A stretch of DNA of 64,000 bases from JAJFUI01 sp039698035 (GTDB lineage: Bacteria; Planctomycetota; Planctomycetia; Pirellulales; Thermoguttaceae). Location of the stretch: the NCBI GenBank assembly GCA_039698035.1, contig JBDKSW010000004.1:248001-312000 (forward strand). Direction: 5' to 3'. Below the pieces are notes generated by a model that saw only the letters and a list, made by a program, of their open reading frames with translations, made no database searches and had not been told where the DNA came from. Both the position numbers and the translations under genes were made by a program. This document shows, piece after piece, positions 44,106 through 53,178 of the stretch. Position 1 is the stretch's first letter. Each line of letters starts with the position of its first letter.

Positions 44106-46757
44106 CTACCAGCCGGCGTTGATGTTCACGTGCCCTTCGGGCCGGTACGAGAGATCGTTCGTCAGCAGCACGGCGTCGAGCGCGTGGCGCGTCCGGTTGT
44201 CAATCACAAGGCGATGCCGGCCGACCGTCAGCCAAAATCGGCTCCACGGATCGTACGTAAACCACGAGTCGTCGCTGAGCCCGTCGAACGCGCATGTCCA
44301 CGTCGCGGCCGGTCCGTGATCCATCGTCGCGGCAACGTACGGATCGCCGCCAGGGCGGTGCTTGAGTCGAAGCCACAAGACATACTCGCCCGCAACAGGC
44401 GCGGTGAACTCGATCACGCCGGCCGGCGGCTCTTCAATCGCCACGCGGCGCAGCGCGGGAAGCGCAACCTGCACCGAAGCCGACGGGGCCGATTCGTTGC
44501 CGGCCCGGTCCACGCACGTCACCCGGTAATAGACCGTTCGGCCGGGCGACAGGCCCCAATCCAAGACGGCGGCGCGATCCGGCGAGGCGACCAGATCGCG
44601 CTGCCGCGGAGCCTGGTCCGGGCGTTCACTGCAATAAAGATTGTAGTGATGAAGCGACGCGGCGACGGTCGGTTGCCACATGAGCCTCACCGAATAGGCC
44701 GAGGCGGCCTCGCCGCGAAGCCCCAAGACGGCCGGAAGCCGCGGCCAGCGAACCCTCGGCCGCTCGCTCGGTGCGAACTGCTCGTCGTTGGACAACGCCA
44801 AGCAATCGATGGCGCTGCCGTATCGATTGCTGGTCAATTCGAGCTGGCATTTTCCCGAAGGAAGGTCCAGCGTCCCGGTGAATTCAGTCCACGTCCAATC
44901 ACGGGCAAGCGGCGCGGCTGCCGTGACCGACTTGCGTCCCACGGTCACCGTGAAGTCGGCGCGACTGTCTCCCTTCAGACGCGCCCACGCGCGCCAGGGT
45001 CCCCGGGCCGGCGGCACTTCGACCGCCACCCGAGCGCGACCTTCGCCTCGCCGATCGCGCATCCACAAGTAGTGCAGGTCGGACGCCGCTCCGTCAAAGC
45101 CCGTCCACAGCTTGGGGTCCCGTTCGGCCGTCTCCGCCTCGACGAAGACGGTTCGCCGGGTCGTGTCGCCGGCTTCGATCGCGATCTCGTCGCTCAAGCC
45201 GCTTTCCAAACCCGAATGGTCAACCGCCGTCACGGCGTAACACGTCGCACCGCCCGCCGACGGATAGCGGTCCAAAACGCGCGTTCCTGCGATCGGCCGG
45301 TGCGTGGCCTGCGTGAACCCAACGCCGCTCGTCGCGCTTCGGTACACGTGATACCCGGCAATTTCCGCATGATGCGCGGGCGGTTGCCATGACAGCACAA
45401 TCCCTTCTTGAGTGCGCACGGCTGTCAGTCCGCTCGGCCGGTCCGGAAGTCGCACGACCGCATAGTAAATATTGAGCCGCCCGAGCATGTTCGAGTTGAA
45501 CAACACCTTGGTCCCGTCCGGACTGGCGTCGGGGTTGTCGAGTAGATTGCCTCGGCGGTGGCCCGTGCAACAGATTCGGAAACGATTGACCGCGCCGTCC
45601 GACGCGATGGCCGCCGGGAACGATTGAAGCTCGGCCAGATACGGACGGTCCGGCATCCGCGTCGCGTACACCCAGGGGCGATCCTTCGGCATCCACGTCA
45701 AATAACCGTTGTAATGGCACGGATCGTCGTAGTACTCGACGCTCGGGCGAGCGAACAGCGGCTCGAGCGGCGACCACGTATCGCCGGCGATGCGCGTGAC
45801 AAAGCCGTTCGTATGCACGCCCAGGTCGCGGCTCATATCGCCGTGATTCCAATCGAACTGCACCGGCACGCGGGTCATTTGCCGCCCGTCAAAGTCGCAC
45901 TGCACAAATCCTTCGGTTCCAAAACGCCCTTCGTACCAAAACATGACCTTCTTTTCGCTCGGGTGAAACTGGTACGAGTCATGGATCGCATCGGGCAGGG
46001 GAATCTCGTGGCGTTCCGCGCCGTCCGTGCTGACGATCCACAGGCCCAACCGTCCGTCGGACAAATTCGAGCGACCCATGAGGTATCTGCCGTCCGGCGA
46101 AATCTTCAATCGCCAACAGCCGAGCCCTTCCCGGATCGGACGCTGGGCGACGCCGGCCCTCAGGTCGCACCGCACCAGCTTGTTGCCGTCGGCCATGGCA
46201 AAGCACACGTTCGGCTCCACGGGGGAGCAGACATGTTCGCGTATCGATGGGTATTGTCGAAAGACGTTTCGCAACGCCGTGCCATCGCCGCGCACCACCA
46301 TCGGGCCGTGAGTCGCGGTCGAGTTCTCCCACATGCCCGGATGACGCCGAAAAACGATGTACTGGCCGTCCGCGCTCCAATTGCCCTTGAAATAGGAAAG
46401 GGTCTCTGCCCACGGATCGTTCGTCAGCCGGACCAGCACGGCCCCGGTGGCCAGATCGCGGAAGATCAGCCGCTCGCTCTGCCAAGTGCCGTCGTAGGGC
46501 CGCGTCTGAAGCTGTCGATACGGCTTGACGCCGAACCGCCCGGCAAGCTCGACCAAACCCTGGATGCCGCGCAGCCCGTCATCGCGGTCCATCTGGTAAC
46601 GGCCCATGCCATCGTAGGGGCCGCGTCGAGCGACGGCGTCCGGCAGGGCAGGGGCCCCGTCGCCGCCATCCGCCGCTTCGCCGCAACATGCGGCCTGAAT
46701 CAACAGCGCGCCGATCGCCGCGCTAGCGACGCTCGATCGACTTGGCCACCGGCGCAT
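44106..46757 (-). CDS. Secreted beta-propeller protein with FN3 and carbohydrate-binding-like domains
   Basis: An 883-residue protein from ATG 46757, preceded by GGAGGGAAGCG. Signal sequence: SSVASAAIGALLIQAACCGE. Residues ~90-435 are WD40/PD40-type propeller blades (FKGNWSADGQYIVFRRHPGM, WRLKISPDGRYLMGRSNLSD, NPDASPDGTKVLFNSNMLGR), resembling oligogalacturonate-lyase-type propellers. Then come FN3 (DRPSGLTAVRTQEGIVLSWQ), a jelly-roll module (FVEAETAERDPKLWTGFDGA), a second FN3 and a second jelly-roll. It overlaps the flippase gene by 35 bases at the end of the exopolysaccharide operon, so it may bind or process the exported polymer. No lyase activity is shown. Confidence 0.82.
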   Translation of the reverse strand: MRRWPSRSSVASAAIGALLIQAACCGEAADGGDGAPALPDAVARRGPYDGMGRYQMDRDDGLRGIQGLVELAGRFGVKPYRQLQTRPYDGTWQSERLIFRDLATGAVLVRLTNDPWAETLSYFKGNWSADGQYIVFRRHPGMWENSTATHGPMVVRGDGTALRNVFRQYPSIREHVCSPVEPNVCFAMADGNKLVRCDLRAGVAQRPIREGLGCWRLKISPDGRYLMGRSNLSDGRLGLWIVSTDGAERHEIPLPDAIHDSYQFHPSEKKVMFWYEGRFGTEGFVQCDFDGRQMTRVPVQFDWNHGDMSRDLGVHTNGFVTRIAGDTWSPLEPLFARPSVEYYDDPCHYNGYLTWMPKDRPWVYATRMPDRPYLAELQSFPAAIASDGAVNRFRICCTGHRRGNLLDNPDASPDGTKVLFNSNMLGRLNIYYAVVRLPDRPSGLTAVRTQEGIVLSWQPPAHHAEIAGYHVYRSATSGVGFTQATHRPIAGTRVLDRYPSAGGATCYAVTAVDHSGLESGLSDEIAIEAGDTTRRTVFVEAETAERDPKLWTGFDGAASDLHYLWMRDRRGEGRARVAVEVPPARGPWRAWARLKGDSRADFTVTVGRKSVTAAAPLARDWTWTEFTGTLDLPSGKCQLELTSNRYGSAIDCLALSNDEQFAPSERPRVRWPRLPAVLGLRGEAASAYSVRLMWQPTVAASLHHYNLYCSERPDQAPRQRDLVASPDRAAVLDWGLSPGRTVYYRVTCVDRAGNESAPSASVQVALPALRRVAIEEPPAGVIEFTAPVAGEYVLWLRLKHRPGGDPYVAATMDHGPAATWTCAFDGLSDDSWFTYDPWSRFWLTVGRHRLVIDNRTRHALDAVLLTNDLSYRPEGHVNINAGW

Positions 46758-48285
46758 CGCTTCCCTCCATCGTCGTCCAGCGGCCGGCCAGCCATCGCAC
46801 CAATCGTGCGACGCCGGCGCGCATCGCCGCCTTCTCGTCATCGCGCACCAAGCCCACGCACCAAAGAAACGCCGGCCAAGCGGCGGCCAGGACCAATTTC
46901 GCCGGCACGGTCATTGCGCCGAGATGCACTTGGGACGCCAGAACGACGATGGCCGCGGCGCTCAGCAGCATCGCCGCCAGCCGGCCGTACTCGTATCGGA
47001 CATGGAGAATCCGCTGAGCCACCATCCAGGTGATGGCCGCGTGAAAAGCAAAACCGCCCATCGCGGCGCAGGCCGCTCCACGCGCGCCATATTTTGGGAT
47101 GAGCCCGAGATAGAGGCCGCACATGACGACCATCGAGGCCGCCGCGATCCACGGTTTCACGGCCGTTCGATGCGCAACGTAAAAGACGCCTTCCGCGAAG
47201 ATCGATGCGTAGTAGAACAGATAGGCCGCCACGATCGCCGGCGCTACGTCGGCCGCACGCGCATAGTCGGGCGATGCCAGCAGGTTGATCGCCTCCTTGG
47301 CAAAAATGCAAGCGCCCAGCCCAACCAACATGTAAGCCCCCAACATGCGGCTGCACGCTCGACCGACCAACATCGCGGCCCCAGGTCTGGCGAACACGCC
47401 GTACATCCGCGCGCTCCACACCTGCGCTAGCGGGGCATAGCTGAACATGCCAACGGCCATCGCCAGCTTGCAACCCAGCGAGTACAGGCCCAACTCGTCC
47501 CGCCCAGCGCATCGGATCAAGAAATACCGATCTCCGTTGCTCAAGATGAAGAAGCACAGTCCGCCCGGCAAAAACGGCAACGCAAATCCGATCGCCTTCC
47601 ACAGCGTCGCCGCTCGCGGGCAGAACCCCGATTGCCAAAACTCGACGACATGGAGCACGACCGCGAAGGAACCCGACGTCAGAATCGACGCCAGCAAGAT
47701 GCCGCGCACGCCGAGCCCCAGCCCGACGACCGCCGCCGTGACGGCCAATACCTTGGCGACAAACATGGCCAGGCCGACCGCCACATAGTAGCTCGATCGC
47801 ACCTTCGCCTGCGCCAGCACGAGCGGCACCAACGGGCTGGCGTCGCACAGGGCCGCCAGAATGCCGAGCGAGACCAACCCCGAATCGTCTACGCCGATTA
47901 GCCGGCCCAACGGCCCCGCAAACGCCAAGATAGGAAGCCCGCCGACGACGAGCAGCAGAACCATCAGAGCGGCCACGCTCGACGCCGTTTCGCGACGCTG
48001 CCGCTCCGTGCTGGCCTGACAATAGAACGTGAACGTGGCGACGGTGACCCCGGTGCCCATCAGAAACACGCTCATGATCTGGCCCGTCCTGGTCAGAATC
48101 TCCAGGACGCCGAAATCGGCCGGCGTCAGATGCCGCGTATAAAGCGGCACCAGCACGATCGACGCCACTTGCAGCATCATCGAGCCGAAGCCGTACACAA
48201 GCGCGTGCTTGAGAAACGCGCCTTGCCCCGAGCCCGCGATCGGGTCGCTGCTCGACGGCCGTTGGTCCGTGGCGATTGTTCTCAT
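46723..48285 (-). CDS. Oligosaccharide flippase (Wzx-like, MATE/MVF fold)
   Basis: A 520-residue protein with 12-14 hydrophobic segments (HALVYGFGSMMLQVASIVLV, PLYTRHLTPADFGVLEILTR at the N-terminus is the typical Wzx entry; FALPFLPGGLCFFILSNGDR mid-protein). It would flip undecaprenyl-linked repeat units to the periplasmic side. ATG 48285 overlaps the upstream stop by four bases (ATGA), so translation is coupled. The longer frame beginning with TTG is rejected. Confidence 0.9.
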   Translation of the reverse strand: MRTIATDQRPSSSDPIAGSGQGAFLKHALVYGFGSMMLQVASIVLVPLYTRHLTPADFGVLEILTRTGQIMSVFLMGTGVTVATFTFYCQASTERQRRETASSVAALMVLLLVVGGLPILAFAGPLGRLIGVDDSGLVSLGILAALCDASPLVPLVLAQAKVRSSYYVAVGLAMFVAKVLAVTAAVVGLGLGVRGILLASILTSGSFAVVLHVVEFWQSGFCPRAATLWKAIGFALPFLPGGLCFFILSNGDRYFLIRCAGRDELGLYSLGCKLAMAVGMFSYAPLAQVWSARMYGVFARPGAAMLVGRACSRMLGAYMLVGLGACIFAKEAINLLASPDYARAADVAPAIVAAYLFYYASIFAEGVFYVAHRTAVKPWIAAASMVVMCGLYLGLIPKYGARGAACAAMGGFAFHAAITWMVAQRILHVRYEYGRLAAMLLSAAAIVVLASQVHLGAMTVPAKLVLAAAWPAFLWCVGLVRDDEKAAMRAGVARLVRWLAGRWTTMEGSDAPVAKSIERR

Positions 48286-49694
48286 CGGGCTGCGTGGAAT
48301 GTTGGGCTGCCCCGCTCCCACGGTTGCAGCCGGCTGGCCACCTTGGAAATGCAAAAACGGTACTTGCCCGATCGCTCTTGTGGAATCCGACCGACGTACT
48401 CACACGTGTACGAAATGCTTGGCCCGAATCGTTCGCGCGCCACGCGCCGAATCGTTTCGAGGCTTGTCGGACCGAACGCCGGCCCGCGAACGATGCGAAA
48501 CACGAGCCGATCCACGGTCTCCTGCACGATTTGCAACTGGACAATCCCGGGCACCATCACGGCAAAGTTCTCCGTCAGCGAAATTCCCGAGATCCACTTG
48601 CCTTCCGGCGTCACCACGTAATCGGCGACCCGCCCCGTGACGGCCTCCAGCATCGGAAGCCCCCGGCCGCAAGGACACGTGCGGTCCGACCACGCGGCCG
48701 TGTCGCCCAGTTGGTAGCGGATCATCGGCATGGCCCGATTCTGGAGGTCCGTCGCCACGACGGCGCCCGTCTCCCCAGGCAAGGCCGGCGAGCCGTCCGG
48801 CCGCAGGATTTCGACGTAGACGCCGTCCGCATTGACGTGCAGTCCTGAATGTTGCTCGCACTCGCAGGCAATCAGGCTCACCTCTTCGCAACCGTAGCGG
48901 TTCGTGACCGGACAGCCGAAGGCCATCTCGATCGCCCGACGCTCCCAGCCGTGCAACACCATGGCCGTCGACACGATGCCGCGCGGCCGAATCCAAGCGA
49001 TGTTGTGGTCCTGCGCATATTGGGCCAACAAGTAGAGCGAATGCGCGTGACCCATCAGGAGCGACGGCGGACGGCGCCGCAACAGAGCCACGAACCGGGC
49101 AATTTCGGCTTCGTCCATCCGCAAGGTATCCAAGCATGTCTTGCGTTCGAGCAGCCAGTTCCGTAGCCAACCGCGCCAGCCATGCTTGAGGTGCTCCGGG
49201 TTGCCCCAAACGGCCGCGATCCGCTCGCCCAATCGCCATCCGGACCAGACGTCCGACCGCAACGTACAGCCTCGCTTGAATTGCTGCGCCGCGTCGTCCA
49301 CAACGATTTCAACCGCTTCGCCCGTCGAGCCCGACGTTTTGTGGCGATGGACCGCGGCGTCCCGGTAGTCGATCGACCGCATCTCGTCGTAGTGTCTCTG
49401 AATATCGCGCCGATGCAACACGCGAAGACCGCAAAACCTCTCGGGCGTCAATCGCTCGCTGGGGCGGATGCCGCAACCATGCAGTCGCCGCTGCCAGAAG
49501 GGCGAGGTCCAATAGGCGTGCCGAACCATCTCGGTGAGCCGCTCCCACTGACGCTCGTGAATCGTTTCCGCCGAACTGTATTGCGTCTCCAACAACCGGC
49601 CGTAGTGCCGCAGGTACGGACTGTGTTCCCAGCGTGCCCACGCCGGCGCAATCACCTTCCGAACCACCGGAGCAAACAAGTCCATCGTCTTCAT
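48282..49694 (-). CDS. CapK/PaaK-like adenylate-forming enzyme
   Basis: A 470-residue protein from ATG 49694 (GGGAG upstream). It has the AMP-binding signature HRHKTSGSTGEAVEIVVDD, a RYGCEEVSLIACECEQHSG acceptor region and a C-terminal QERSGKYRFCI with the lysine typical of this fold. Related to phenylacetate-CoA ligase and to CapK of capsule clusters, it probably activates an acyl or amino-acid group used to decorate the polysaccharide. The substrate is unknown. It lies between polymerase and flippase genes. Confidence 0.87.
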   Translation of the reverse strand: MKTMDLFAPVVRKVIAPAWARWEHSPYLRHYGRLLETQYSSAETIHERQWERLTEMVRHAYWTSPFWQRRLHGCGIRPSERLTPERFCGLRVLHRRDIQRHYDEMRSIDYRDAAVHRHKTSGSTGEAVEIVVDDAAQQFKRGCTLRSDVWSGWRLGERIAAVWGNPEHLKHGWRGWLRNWLLERKTCLDTLRMDEAEIARFVALLRRRPPSLLMGHAHSLYLLAQYAQDHNIAWIRPRGIVSTAMVLHGWERRAIEMAFGCPVTNRYGCEEVSLIACECEQHSGLHVNADGVYVEILRPDGSPALPGETGAVVATDLQNRAMPMIRYQLGDTAAWSDRTCPCGRGLPMLEAVTGRVADYVVTPEGKWISGISLTENFAVMVPGIVQLQIVQETVDRLVFRIVRGPAFGPTSLETIRRVARERFGPSISYTCEYVGRIPQERSGKYRFCISKVASRLQPWERGSPTFHAAR

Positions 49695-49796
49695 CGCCAC
49701 TCCCTTTCGGAAAGGGCTGGGGGGGCTGCCCACGCTATCCGCTTTCAACCGCCACGGTGCGCCACGCCCCGGAATCCGTGTGACCTGCCGCCCCTT

Positions 49797-51035
49797 TCAT
49801 GCCGCGACCGGACTGCTTGCCGCAAGAACGCCGCCCGTCTCCAACATTCGCTCGTCCGCCCAGTCGCTCGCAACTCGCCACATCGCGCACCGCAAGGCAA
49901 CAGCCTGAAACGCGCCGAACCAAATCCACGTGTACCGGTAGAGGTTGTGACCGCCAAATCCCATCAACAGCAACAGCAACACGGTGAGCGTGATCGACCG
50001 GATGAGCCGCGCCGGAAAACTGTCGGCCAACAGCGGGGCCATGCGGCAAAGCCGAACCAGTCGGCGATAGTTCCCCAAGAACGCGAGAACCACCGCGGCG
50101 AACGCCAGCGCGCCCAAGGTTCCCAATTCGCCCAACACCTGGCCATAGAGATGATGCGATTCGAGCGGGTAGCCGCGCGCCTGGGGGAAGCAACCCGGCC
50201 CAACGCCCAGCAGCGGATGCTCTTGCCACATCCGCACACCGTCGCGCCAGCCCTTTTCCCGGCTCTCGGCCGACAACTGCGCATTCGTCGGGCCATAGGC
50301 CGGATCCACGATCGTCAGAAACCGCCGCTGGAGCGACTCGTTCAAGACAAACCACATTGCCGGCGCGACGACAATCAACCCCACCGCGATCTTCCAGCGA
50401 AATCGGGAAAGCAGCGTGGCCACGATCGCCAGCGCACACAGCCCGACAAACGCGCTCCGCGACCCGGTCAGCAGGATGCAGACAACCGACAGCCCCACGT
50501 AACCCATCAGCAACCGCCGCTGCCAAACCCGTTGGACGAGCCGCCACACCGGATACACTAACGGGAGCGCGTAGAGAATCGACGCGGAAAACGTGTTGGG
50601 GTCGCCGTACGTCTTGTCCACGCCAACCATCCTCGCAATGCCCATGCGGTAGACATGCCGCCCGCAAAGATACTCGCGCAGCGAGTGCAGCATGTAGAGG
50701 CCCATGACCGCCATGAACATGACGACGATCAGCCGCAAATCGCGTTCGCTTCGCAACGTCGTGATCAGCAGCAGATACAGCAGCGACACCTTCGCATAGC
50801 CTTCCACGTTGCTGTCGAACGGACTCAGGAAGCAAGACGCCAGGACGACGCACCAAAAGAAACCCAGGGCCAGGTTCAACCGATTCGAGAGCCAAGATTT
50901 GTCCGCGAGCAAGAGCCAGTAGAGACACGTGACAATCATGTAGACGCGCTCGAGATGGATGTCCCCGAGCCACGTCCAGATTTCAAACGGACGGTGAATG
51001 AAAAGCCACAGGTAGCCGCCGAGCAACCAGATCAT
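49797..51035 (-). CDS. O-antigen ligase/polymerase-type membrane protein
   Basis: A 412-residue protein starting MIWLLGGYLWLFIHRPFEIW; about 11 membrane segments and the Wzy_C-type loop (GWRDGVRMWQEHPLLGVGPG followed by HHLYGQVLGELGTLGALAF). It polymerises or ligates undecaprenyl-linked glycans at the periplasmic face. The ATG overlaps the GT4 stop by four bases (ATGA). 102 bases separate its stop from the CapK-like gene. Confidence 0.9.
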   Translation of the reverse strand: MIWLLGGYLWLFIHRPFEIWTWLGDIHLERVYMIVTCLYWLLLADKSWLSNRLNLALGFFWCVVLASCFLSPFDSNVEGYAKVSLLYLLLITTLRSERDLRLIVVMFMAVMGLYMLHSLREYLCGRHVYRMGIARMVGVDKTYGDPNTFSASILYALPLVYPVWRLVQRVWQRRLLMGYVGLSVVCILLTGSRSAFVGLCALAIVATLLSRFRWKIAVGLIVVAPAMWFVLNESLQRRFLTIVDPAYGPTNAQLSAESREKGWRDGVRMWQEHPLLGVGPGCFPQARGYPLESHHLYGQVLGELGTLGALAFAAVVLAFLGNYRRLVRLCRMAPLLADSFPARLIRSITLTVLLLLLMGFGGHNLYRYTWIWFGAFQAVALRCAMWRVASDWADERMLETGGVLAASSPVAA

Positions 51036-52108
51036 CGCGCCGTTCTCCCGTCCAGCAGGCTTCCGTAGACTTGCTCGACACCCTCGACCATCCGTTCCAG
51101 CGAAAACCGTCGTGCCCGAACCAAGCCCGCCGCGCCCATCATCGTGCGCCGCTCTCGGGACGCCGCCAAACCGCACAAGGCGGAAGCCAGCTCGGCATCG
51201 TTGCCAGGCGTCACCAGCACGGCGCAGTCGTCGCCGCATGCCTCGGGGATGCCGCCGATCCGGGAGGCCACGACCGGCCGGCCGGCCGCCAACGCCTCGA
51301 CGGCCACGTAGGGAAAACAATCGGGCCATGTCGAGGGGACCACGACAACATCGGCGCTCGCCCACAACCGGGCCACGTCCTGACGGAAGCCCGGCAAATG
51401 GACTCGCCCACAAATTCCAAGCCGGTTGACCAACTCGCACAGTCCGGGCCGACCGCCGTCACCGAAGATCAGGCAATGCCCGTCGACGCGTCTCATGGCT
51501 CGCACCAAAACGTCAAACCCCTTCCGCGGCTCGATCCGACCGGCCGCGCCCACCAGAAAGGCGTCGCTGGGAATGCCGAACTCGGCCCGAAGCGTCGCGT
51601 CGGCCGGCGTTGCGACGGGCATCGCCACGCCATTGTGCACGACCGTCACCCGTTGGGCCGGCACGCCGCTGCCCAACAGAACATCTTTCACGAACTCAGA
51701 CACCGCGATGATCCGATCGTAGAAGACGCACGAACACAGCTTGGCGCGCAGCGGCGACCGAAAGGCGTGCGGCAGATGCCGCGTCATCACGACAGCCGGG
51801 ATTCGGGCCAGACGAGCCGCCAACGCCGGAATCACATAGTCGCGGTAACCGTGAATATGGACCACGTCGTACTTGCAGCGCATCGCACGCACAAAGGACG
51901 CCAACTGCGGCCAATCCATCGGGCGCCGCATGACAAGCCGCACGCGCGAGACGCCCCGCTCGGCGCAGCGCGACTCCAGCGACGAACCGTCCGAGCAAGC
52001 CACGGCCACCTCGTGGCCCCGTTGCAACAGCGACTCGCTCAGTTCGCAGACATACTTTTCCGTGCCCGCCCAATGCATCATACCGCTGCCAACCTGAAGG
52101 ATGCGCAT
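51032..52108 (-). CDS. GT4-family glycosyltransferase
   Basis: A 358-residue GT-B enzyme starting MRILQVGSGMMHWAGTEKYV. The acceptor domain has DVVHIHGYRDYVIPALAARL; the donor domain has GAAGRIEPRKGFDVLVRAMR, ADVVVVPSTWPDCFPYVAVE and EALAAGRPVVASRIGGIPE with the catalytic-loop Glu. The start shares one base with the upstream stop (TGATG). It adds one sugar to the growing lipid-linked repeat; which one cannot be told. Confidence 0.9.
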   Translation of the reverse strand: MRILQVGSGMMHWAGTEKYVCELSESLLQRGHEVAVACSDGSSLESRCAERGVSRVRLVMRRPMDWPQLASFVRAMRCKYDVVHIHGYRDYVIPALAARLARIPAVVMTRHLPHAFRSPLRAKLCSCVFYDRIIAVSEFVKDVLLGSGVPAQRVTVVHNGVAMPVATPADATLRAEFGIPSDAFLVGAAGRIEPRKGFDVLVRAMRRVDGHCLIFGDGGRPGLCELVNRLGICGRVHLPGFRQDVARLWASADVVVVPSTWPDCFPYVAVEALAAGRPVVASRIGGIPEACGDDCAVLVTPGNDAELASALCGLAASRERRTMMGAAGLVRARRFSLERMVEGVEQVYGSLLDGRTAR

Positions 52109-53178
52109 CACGTCGCCGCCTTCCTGCATCTGCCGGGCCGCGTGCCGCAAAGCGTCGCCAGCCGCAATAGGCGTCGCACAAAGAGGTCGTGCGTGAAACT
52201 CACCTTGGCGTGCGCCCGGGCCTTGCGGCCCATCGCGCGGCACTTTTCCACGTCGTTCCACAGCTCCAGCATCCTGCGACGCAACGCCACGACGTCGCCC
52301 GACGCCACGATATATCCGGTCTGCCCATCGACGATGTAATCGTCAGCAACCATGCCGTCGACCGCGATGACCGGCTTGCCGTGCCACATGCCATTGCAAA
52401 TATTGGCCTCGCCGCCGCCCTTCAGCCACGAGTGGACCATCGGCACCACCGTGAATCGGGCACCCGCCTGAAGCTGCGCGAACGCCGGTTCCGACGCGGC
52501 TAGCGCGATCAGGTTCGGGAGCTTTTCAATCCGATTCCGCACCGAAGCGTCCGTCGCGCTGACGATCACCGGAATCGCCGTGCCGCGAATGGCGTCGGCC
52601 AGCGTCTTGTAATCTCGCTTGCCGTTGCCGCCGGCGAATACGTAACTTCCGTCCGGAAAGTCGTACGACGGACCTTGCGCATGGTTCGCTTTGTACGGAA
52701 GGAAGACGAATTGCTCGCGCGGCAACTTCAACCACGCGGCGTGTGGCTCGATCTGGCGATGCGACCAAAGCACCTTGAGCCGAAACGAGGCCATCGCCGC
52801 GCCGACCAACCGCTGCCGCCAGCCCGGCCTGACCTCGACAAATACGTCCCACAGCAAGATGGCGCGTCGCCGGAGCATCGCCAGGCGATTCAACAACCCG
52901 ACGAAAAGCCACAGACGCGAACTCCCACTGAGCACCAGCACCGCGTCATGCGGCGTGTGTCGCAACAATCGCCAGGCATAAAGAAGATGGAACAGCGTCT
53001 CGGAAAATCGCAAAGCGTTCGCCAATCGCCCCGGCGCAATGCACTCCACCGGCGGACAGTCGGGCCGAGGCGCAAAATCGTCGTGCGAAACCAATCGAAC
53101 GCCTTCCGGCGAGACAAAGTCCTCCGCATCCAGGCATCGCCAATCCGCCTGAACGTCGCTGATCGTGGGACAACTCAT
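52108..53178 (-). CDS. Glycosyltransferase, divergent GT-B type
   Basis: A 356-residue protein from ATG 53178 (four-base overlap with the upstream stop). The N-terminal half is hard to assign (LLYAWRLLRHTPHDAVLVLS). The C-terminal half has GT-B features (SYVFAGGNGKRDYKTLADAI, VVPMVHSWLKGGGEANICNG, MWHGKPVIAVDGMVADDYIV, with DGQTGYIVASGDVVALRRRM). It is a distant GT4-like enzyme in the exopolysaccharide operon with unknown donor and acceptor. Confidence 0.8.
   Translation of the reverse strand: MSCPTISDVQADWRCLDAEDFVSPEGVRLVSHDDFAPRPDCPPVECIAPGRLANALRFSETLFHLLYAWRLLRHTPHDAVLVLSGSSRLWLFVGLLNRLAMLRRRAILLWDVFVEVRPGWRQRLVGAAMASFRLKVLWSHRQIEPHAAWLKLPREQFVFLPYKANHAQGPSYDFPDGSYVFAGGNGKRDYKTLADAIRGTAIPVIVSATDASVRNRIEKLPNLIALAASEPAFAQLQAGARFTVVPMVHSWLKGGGEANICNGMWHGKPVIAVDGMVADDYIVDGQTGYIVASGDVVALRRRMLELWNDVEKCRAMGRKARAHAKVSFTHDLFVRRLLRLATLCGTRPGRCRKAAT

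Noticed and set aside
44082..45392. 436-codon plus-strand frame
   Set aside because: Antisense of the propeller gene; Arg/His-rich shadow translation.
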